Origin: Rhynchospora pubera | Lineage: Eukaryota; Streptophyta; Magnoliopsida; Poales; Cyperaceae | NCBI GenBank assembly: GCA_028095005.1 | Contig: CM051463.1 | Coordinates: forward strand, 1,100,295 to 1,164,294 | Direction: 5' to 3' | DNA: 64,000 bases | Shown: in pieces, positions 58,901 through 64,000 of the stretch | Layout of the letters: every line of letters begins with the position of its first letter | Position numbering within the stretch: position 1 is the stretch's first letter | Translations under genes and position numbers: made by a program | Notes under the pieces: generated by a model | Told to the model about the DNA's origin: nothing | What the model saw: the letters and a program-made list of their open reading frames with translations, nothing else | Database searches by the model: none

Positions 58901-59363
58901 TGTCTCCAAGACTCGTTACAGTTACGTAGAATCTTCTTCTTAACATCCAGTGGTAAGCCATCCGGAAGTTTCCAATCCTGTGCTATTTGTTTGTACAAAT
59001 TTTTTTTCAACTCATTTGGCACCGCAATCCAATTAGGATAACTGCATTCATTTCATTTGTATAAGTGTATTAATACTATAATCAAATGATAATTCATATC
59101 TCAAATTCATATTAATACCTGCAAGGAATCATATCTCTTGTTTTTGAAGCACACCAATTTGTGAATGCCTTTGCATTTTCGCCAATCGGCTTGCATTTCT
59201 CGTTAATCTCGACCTTCATGTCCTGTCCAGCAGCTATCTTTTTGCGTGTCTTCAAACACTTAGCCGTTGATCTTTTTCCCCTTTTGTTACTAACAATAAT
59301 CTCCTTTTCCGAACTCGATTCATTCGGGTTCATCCCGGGATCCTGATCATTTCTGTCCGACAT
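55973..59363 (-). CDS. CACTA accessory gene: plant transposase (Ptta/En/Spm) region plus Ulp1-type C48 protease domain, 12 exons, 774 aa
   Basis: Exons (minus): 59363-59119, 59041-58885, 58793-58677, 58591-58343, 58262-57879, 57794-57522, 57412-57054, 56946-56770, 56669-56559, 56453-56402, 56312-56214, 56074-55973. All junctions are GT-AG and all phases agree, giving 2,325 nt with no stop. Residues ~1-170 resemble the Ptta/En/Spm transposase region (RGKRSTAK.., PIGENAKAFTNWC, SYPNWIAVP, SWRHWKIRLV); then GTPEHSGRLRG near 277 and an acidic/basic coiled stretch. ~385-475 resembles the domain that precedes Ulp1 in such genes (GSFLRWPGHLV). The C-terminus is a Ulp1/C48 peptidase: His656 (SHFVII), Asp673 (WIVDSL), Gln712 and Cys718 (PRQPNNTDCGFYAM). 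Such proteases cleave SUMO-type conjugates; their use to the transposon is unknown. The catalytic His is followed by Phe where Trp is usual. Exon limits are by eye. Confidence 0.85.
56967..56992 (+). repeat. Short telomere-type repeat in an intron
   Basis: Three TTTAGGG units lie in the intron between exons 7 and 8 of the accessory gene. Too short to be a telomere relic; equivalent to plant telo-box sequence. Confidence 0.85.
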
Positions 59364-59684
59364 TGCTGTAATTTAAAATCCAAGTTACATACCACAACTT
59401 ACATGCACAAAGTCAAACACATAACACAAAAATTAATAGCAAGCTCAAATTAAAATAATTCACAATTCAATCTCAAATAACATTAGAAATGAGAATTAAT
59501 AGCAAGCTCAATCTGAAATAACATAATAATAGATATTTGAGATCACCAAGGAACACAACAAAATAACATAGTACTAATCCAAACATAAACATTAAGTTCA
59601 ATTAAACATAAACACTACGTTCACTTAATCCAAACACAAACATAAACACTAAGTTCACTTAATCCAATCATGTAAACCCTAATA

Positions 59685-59942
59685 TTATTCTTCATCATTC
59701 GGCTTCTTGTCCTCAGTATTTTCTTCTCTAATTTCTGTGTACGGTGCCACCAACTTATCAATTAAAAACTTGAAAAAAATTGCAGCCTCTTCATAATTCG
59801 GCTTCTTGGCCTCGTTTTGGTTAGGTTGGTTTTGAGATGCCTGATTTTGAGAGGCTGGGTTGGAACGAACGTTTCGCCTAACATAGACTCGTTCGATGGA
59901 TTTTTTCTCATTTTGGTTGCTTCCTTCACCTTTCTCCATCAC
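59685..59942 (-). CDS. Short CACTA ORF, 85 aa, paralogous start to the next ORF
   Basis: It begins MMEKGEGSNQNEKKSIERVY, then an Asn/Gln-rich NPASQNQASQNQPNQN stretch, and ends acidic (KKPNDEE). The first ~25 residues and the bases just before the ATG (CTACCT..AATTAA on the plus strand) match those of the ORF at 60199-60525, so one arose from the other by tandem duplication. Function unknown. It may be a separate small protein or a 5' exon of a longer transcript. Confidence 0.5.
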   Translation of the reverse strand: MMEKGEGSNQNEKKSIERVYVRRNVRSNPASQNQASQNQPNQNEAKKPNYEEAAIFFKFLIDKLVAPYTEIREENTEDKKPNDEE

Positions 59943-60198
59943 TACCTAATTAAAACACCATATATAATTTATTTAGATGATAATTAAAGCATATATTCAA
60001 TCATGGATAGTTAATCAATTCATACACAATAATAATAATTTATATAATAATTAAAACATTATAACATAGATATAGATAAAACCTAAGGTTCATACAAATT
60101 TTCCAAACTTAAGGTTCATACAAATTAAGGTTCAAATTAACATAGATAATAATTAAAACAACAATTCAAATACTTAAACGCTAAATTAAACCCTAAAT

Positions 60199-60525
60199 TC
60201 ACTCCTTCTTTTCTTCCTCTATCTCCTCTGGCTCCTCCTCTGGCATCTCCTCTGGGACCTCCTCCCAATCTGCAGGAGTCCGTCCGCAACCGACTGGAAA
60301 ACGCCTCACAGCAGATACAGACCTCCTAGGGAGAGGCTTATCTCGCATCCACTGAGGCACGTATCTCTGACGAGTGACATCAAACTCTACCTTGGTGTCC
60401 GTCTTCGTCTCCGTCTCCTTCTTGGTCTTTTTCTCCTTCTTCTTGTCTTTTTGTCGGACATAAACTTGTTCAACGGGTTTTTTCCCCTTATTCCCATTTG
60501 GGTTGCTTCCTTCCGATTTGTCCAT
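60199..60525 (-). CDS. Short CACTA ORF, 108 aa, charged
   Basis: It begins MDKSEGSNPNGNKGKKPVEQ, continues with a Lys/Glu/Thr-rich run (about residues 26-50) and RQRYVPQWMRDKPLPRR, and ends in a Glu-rich tail (EEIEEEKKE). No domain is recognised. It lies between the accessory gene and a GA-rich leader-like region on the same strand. Function unknown. Confidence 0.5.
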   Translation of the reverse strand: MDKSEGSNPNGNKGKKPVEQVYVRQKDKKKEKKTKKETETKTDTKVEFDVTRQRYVPQWMRDKPLPRRSVSAVRRFPVGCGRTPADWEEVPEEMPEEEPEEIEEEKKE

Positions 60526-61640
60526 TACTACCTTTTAATTAATATACACATTCAATTTATATACACATTTAATTTACAGTTCAATTTCAATTTATATACA
60601 CGTTTGATCATCAATTCCATTCCACAAATTCATTCCTAGCACAATTGAAGCACAAAACAACCCCAAAATATAATATGCACAAAACAGCCCTGAAATTTTA
60701 GTCCAACAGCCCCAGAATTTTAGTCCAACAGCCCCGAAATTAACCCAAAACAGCCCCAAAACAGTTTAATTTCAGCCTAATCAATTCCTATTCAATTCCT
60801 AATCAATTTCTATTCAAAACAGCCCCAAAACTAATCCAAATTTCAACTAATCCTAATCAATTTCTATTCAATTCAATTTCAATTTCAGCCCTAAATTCAG
60901 CCCCATATCAGTTCATACACAATTTCAGCCCTAAATTCAGCCACATATCAGTTCATTCAGCCCCAAATTGAAAGAGAGAGAGAGAGATGATACCTTCTTA
61001 GCAAATGGAGGCTGTCGGCGATGGAGACAGAGAGAAGAGGCTGTCGGCGATGGAGACAAAGAGAAGAGGAGAGGAGAGGCTGTCGCCGATGGAGACAGAG
61101 AGTAGAGGAGAGGCTGTCGGCTATGAGTGAAGAGAGACAGTGAGTGAGTACAGTGAGAGGAAGAGAGAGAGCACAGTGAGAGGGAGAGAGAGAACAGTGA
61201 GAGGGAGAGAGAGCACAGAGAGGAAAAGAGCGGGGGAGAGAGAGAAAAAGAGAGAGGTAGAGAGAGGAGACTTACCGTCGAGAGAGAGAGGGAGGTGCTG
61301 TCGGAGAGACGAAGAGAGGGGCTGTCGGCCGTCGGCTGTGGAAGGGAGAGAGAGAGCATGTGAGTGAGAGGGAGAGAGAGCAGAGAGAGGAAGAGAGCGG
61401 GGGAGAGAGAGAAAAAGAGAGAGGTAGAGAGAGGAGACTTACCTCCTGTCGATAGAGGAGGAGAAGAAGAGGAGCGTCGTCGGCGAGAAAGAGCGTCGTC
61501 GGCGAGAGAGCATCGTCGGCGAGTAAGGTAGGGTTTTTAGAGATAGAGAGAGATGAGTGCGCGAGAGATCTGTTTCGGACGAGAGGAAGGAGGAAGGGTT
61601 TTGGGGGGGGCGGGTTATATATTAAAAAAATAGGGTTTGT
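60526..61640 (-). other. Leader/promoter region of the short ORFs with GA-rich repeats
   Basis: 60640-60960 repeats AACAGCCCCAAAA-type sequence. 60965-61600 is GA-rich (CT-rich on the coding strand) with units such as GGCTGTCGGCGATGGAGACA (60999-61100) and a duplicated block of about 80 bases ending GAGAGGAGACTTACC (61200-61276 and 61370-61442). Read on the minus strand, each ends in GGTAAGTCTCC, a strong splice donor. This fits a CT-rich first exon with alternative donors. ORFs here, on both strands, are composition artefacts. Confidence 0.55.
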
Positions 61641-61884
61641 TCTTTAGTACCGGTTTTTTGTCTAAAAATAGGGTTTGTTCTTTAGTACCGGTTTTTTGTC
61701 TAAAAACCGGTACTAAAGATCGCGACGTTTTACATTCACATGATCTTTAGTACCGGTTTTTAGACAAAAACCGGTACTAAAGATATTCTCCAATTTTGTC
61801 CGTTTAAGTGGGACCCACTTTTTCTTTTAAATTAATTGTTGATCTTTAGTACCGGTTTTTAGTCAAAAAACCGGTACTAAAGAT
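61641..61884. repeat. Internal cluster of subterminal-type palindromes
   Basis: Three palindromes of the form CTTTAGTACCGGTTTTT..AAAAACCGGTACTAAAG plus one half unit lie between the 5' side of the short ORFs and the 3' end of the transposase gene. They have the same motif as the terminal cluster at 55418-55775. No CACTA terminus lies next to them. Confidence 0.85.
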
Positions 61885-62059
61885 AAATTCGAATTCTGGC
61901 CCCATTTTTTTTGTTTTTCTGTTTGTATTTGATTATAAAATTATGAAAAATTTTAATTACAAATATGAATTGAAAAATATCATTCTAATAACAGATCAGA
62001 TAATCTTTTCAAATATTTATTACAAACTTGGTCAGATAATCTTAATTACAAATTCGAAT

Positions 62060-64000
62060 TCATTTATTTTTTGGTGACTTCGGTCGATCTACCCACACGC
62101 CTTCTTCCTGATTGGAACGCAAATTACTTGCTAACTCTTCAATTGGTTGCGGTGTCCCATCGATACCTGTGAACATAATAATTATATTGGAACGCAAATT
62201 ACTTGCTAACTCTTCAATTGGATCACAAATTGCTCATATTAATTCTGTAAATTATTTTCTAAAGATTTAAAATTAATTATATATACCTGTGGAGAATGGT
62301 GCTATTTCATCAAATTGATCATATTCTTCTTCGTCCACGACATCTTCAACGCCAACGATGCGTCTTTTTCCGGGGAGTACCACATGTCGTCCCTTGTCAG
62401 CTGGGTCAGCAATATAAAAAACTTGTATTGCTTGTTTGTTTGCAAGTATGAAAGGATCATCAGAATATCCCAATTTTTTTAAATCAACGGTTACAAATCC
62501 GTTTTTATCAGTCTTCACGCCGCTTTTGAGCACCCATTTACATTCAAACACTGCTATTTTAAATGCATTATAATCAAATTCTCAAATTTCTTCAATCCAA
62601 CCATAATACGGCTCCGATGATGTTCCATTACTTGATATGGCTACTATTTTAACTCTGCTGTTTTGTACTGTGCTTTTTCCATCTTGTTTTTTTGTATACC
62701 AGGTGAAACCATTCAGGTCGTAACCTTGATAAGTGTGCACATTGGCGTTGGGACCTTTCGCAAGACATTTCACCGTTTCATTTGAAGGTCGGGACAGTGA
62801 GACCTTGTTTCTGAACCATTTTACAAAATTTTTGTTGTGTTCCTTGGTGATCCAATTTTCTGATCTCTGAGGATTCTGCTCTCGCAACTCGGCTATGTGT
62901 TCATTAACATAAAGAGACACTTGTTGCAGAATTTTAAGATGAGCTTTTTCTCTTTTTGCAAGGTCCATTGTAATTACTTTCATACCAATTATGCTTTTCC
63001 CTAAGAGCCTACCTTCGTGTCTATTTTTGGGCAGGCCAATAGGTTGAACTCCATCTAGATAATCATTATAAAAATCAATAATCTCTTCTGCAACATATCT
63101 TTCAATTATGCTTCCTTCTGGTCGAGATCTGCTTCGGACTAACCCTTTCAACTGACCCATTACTCTTTCAAAATGGTACATGTACCGCAAAAATATCGGA
63201 CAGCACTGTTTTATTTCTCTGACTAAATGAATGGTCAAATGCACCATTACAACGAAGAACGAGGGGGGAAAGTGCATTTCCAACTCACATATGGTCTGAA
63301 CCGCATCTGTTTCCAACTGAGTAAGTTTTTCAGGATCGATCACTTTAGAGCAGATTTTATTGAAGAAGAAACACAACTTAGTGATAGAATTTCGAACTTC
63401 TTCTTTAAAACAGGCTCGGATTGCAACCGGAAGCAACTGGGTTAACAACACGTGATAATCGTGTGACTTCATTCCAATCAATTTCATATCCTTTGTAGAT
63501 ACCTTTCGTGAAATATTGGAGGAATAACCAGTTGGAACCCTAATAGACCTCAAACACTCCAACAAAGTGAGTTTCTCTTTTTTAGTTAAAGTATAAACAG
63601 CATTAGGTAACCAATCCCATTTCTTACTATTGTCTTCCTTTGCAGCTAGTTCCAGTCGAATTCCCATTTCTATCATGTCTTTTCTCACATTAACATTATC
63701 CACTTTTCCTTGAGGATTTAAAATCAAAGTAACCAGATTTTCACAAATGTTCTTGATTATATGCATCGCATCCAAACAATGTCTGACATCCAGATAAGTC
63801 CAGTATTCAAGGTCCCAGAATATAAACTTCTTCTTCCAAGAACTCTTTTCTGAAATTCTATTCACAAATGGTTTCCCCAACTGAATTTTAAGATCCTTAA
63901 CACTTTCATAAGTCTGTCTTCCAGATTTTGGTATAGGTGCCCGGCGGGTTTCGGTGTTGCCATCAAATTTGTTCCTATAAGGTGCCCGACGGTATGGGTG
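62060..64000 (-). pseudogene. CACTA TNP2-type transposase, 3' part, one nonsense codon
   Basis: Minus-strand exons: beyond 64000 to 62287, then 62166-62060 (TGA 62060-62062), joined through a GT-AG intron. From the window edge: a segment like the end of the TNP2 catalytic domain (FDGNTETRRAP, then WKKKFIFWDLEYWTYLDVRH, DAMHIIKNICENL), a DUF4218-like region (SHDYHVLLTQLLPVAIR, MHFPPSFFVVMVHLTIHLV, MYHFERVMGQLKG, GSIIERYVAEEI) and a DUF4216-like region (YQGYDLNGFTWYTKKQDGKS, FKIAVFECKWV). An in-frame TGA at 62582-62584 interrupts the DUF4216 part where relatives usually have Trp. The frame continues unchanged on both sides, so this is one substitution. The protein before the stop keeps TNP2 and DUF4218, so some activity cannot be excluded. 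Confidence 0.85.
62112..62223 (+). repeat. 35-bp direct duplication near the last transposase intron
   Basis: TTGGAACGCAAATTACTTGC.. through CTTCAATTGG occurs at 62112-62147 (inside the last exon) and 62189-62223 (in the intron). Confidence 0.85.

Larger units (their letters stand above)
55398..64000 (-). mobile_element. Large CACTA (En/Spm) element, one end and more than 8.6 kb of interior
   Basis: It begins CACTACGCCATATT at 55398 and is followed by about 370 bases of ACCGGTTTTT-type subterminal repeats. It contains minus-strand genes for a Ulp1-domain accessory protein, two short related ORFs and a TNP2-type transposase. The other terminus lies beyond the window, so the 3-bp target duplication cannot be checked. 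Gene order from the missing end would be transposase, then short ORFs, then accessory gene. Confidence 0.88.

Noticed and set aside
60937..61367. 140-codon Ser/Leu-rich minus ORF and Glu/Arg-rich plus ORF
   Set aside because: GA-microsatellite composition; the region is better explained as a leader with splice donors.
1..64000. tRNA, rRNA or snoRNA genes
   Set aside because: None recognised by eye on either strand; a tRNA or covariance-model scan would be needed to exclude them.

Overview
The window is nuclear DNA of a flowering plant. The evidence is GT-AG introns in several genes, a BAHD acyltransferase, a coiled-coil NLR, and plant-type CACTA, Mutator (MULE), hAT, Tourist-like, Copia and LINE elements. 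The species cannot be named from sequence alone. Bacterial features (operons, Shine-Dalgarno sites) are absent. The region is AT-rich and gene-poor, and most of it is transposable-element sequence, often one element inside another.

Layout. 1-1.57 kb: large AT-rich foldback made of nested palindromes. 1.6-15.3 kb: decayed copy of an NLR upstream region (its paralogue is at 30.6-33.0 kb), interrupted by a hAT element, Tourist-like MITEs and a 6.4-kb CACTA element that itself carries a 3.7-kb MULE holding captured exon-like sequence. 15.3-20.6 kb: MULE with a broken FAR1/MURA-type transposase. 20.8-24.5 kb: decayed Copia element split by a MITE and a 1.76-kb solo LTR. 24.8-27.3 kb: BAHD acyltransferase, the best-supported intact host gene. 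27.5-33.1 kb: CACTA remnant, minisatellites, a local duplication and the NLR upstream region. 33.1-35.7 kb: NLR pseudogene. 38.2-38.5 kb: secreted-peptide gene broken by one frameshift (minus strand). 39.9-42.8 kb: young non-coding LTR retrotransposon with both LTRs and 5-bp target duplications. 43.6-44.6 kb: MULE-type MITE just upstream of a small two-exon gene. 46.8-54.2 kb: four long-hairpin MITEs, a LINE remnant, a hAT element and minisatellites. 55.4 kb to the right edge: one end of a large CACTA element, with all its genes on the minus strand: a TNP2-type transposase (5' end beyond the window, one nonsense codon), two related short ORFs, and a 12-exon gene that reads without interruption for 774 codons and ends in a Ulp1-type cysteine protease domain.

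Most notable patterns: (1) three MULE-type elements, and at least three of the four hairpin MITEs, have termini built as a fixed tip, a short palindrome whose sequence differs completely between elements, a further direct copy of half of it, and a conserved inner segment; (2) five tandem stem-loops in the non-coding interior of the LTR element, one of which keeps its stem through compensating changes; (3) an uninterrupted CACTA accessory gene with a complete His-Asp-Gln-Cys protease set next to a transposase carrying a nonsense codon; (4) a cluster of subterminal-type palindromes lying between two genes of that element instead of at its end.

How things work together: host function can be argued only for the BAHD gene and, more weakly, the small gene at 44 kb. 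The NLR and the peptide gene appear recently broken. The rest is a record of insertions, many of which can be ordered by nesting, exact target-site duplications and an empty paralogous site.
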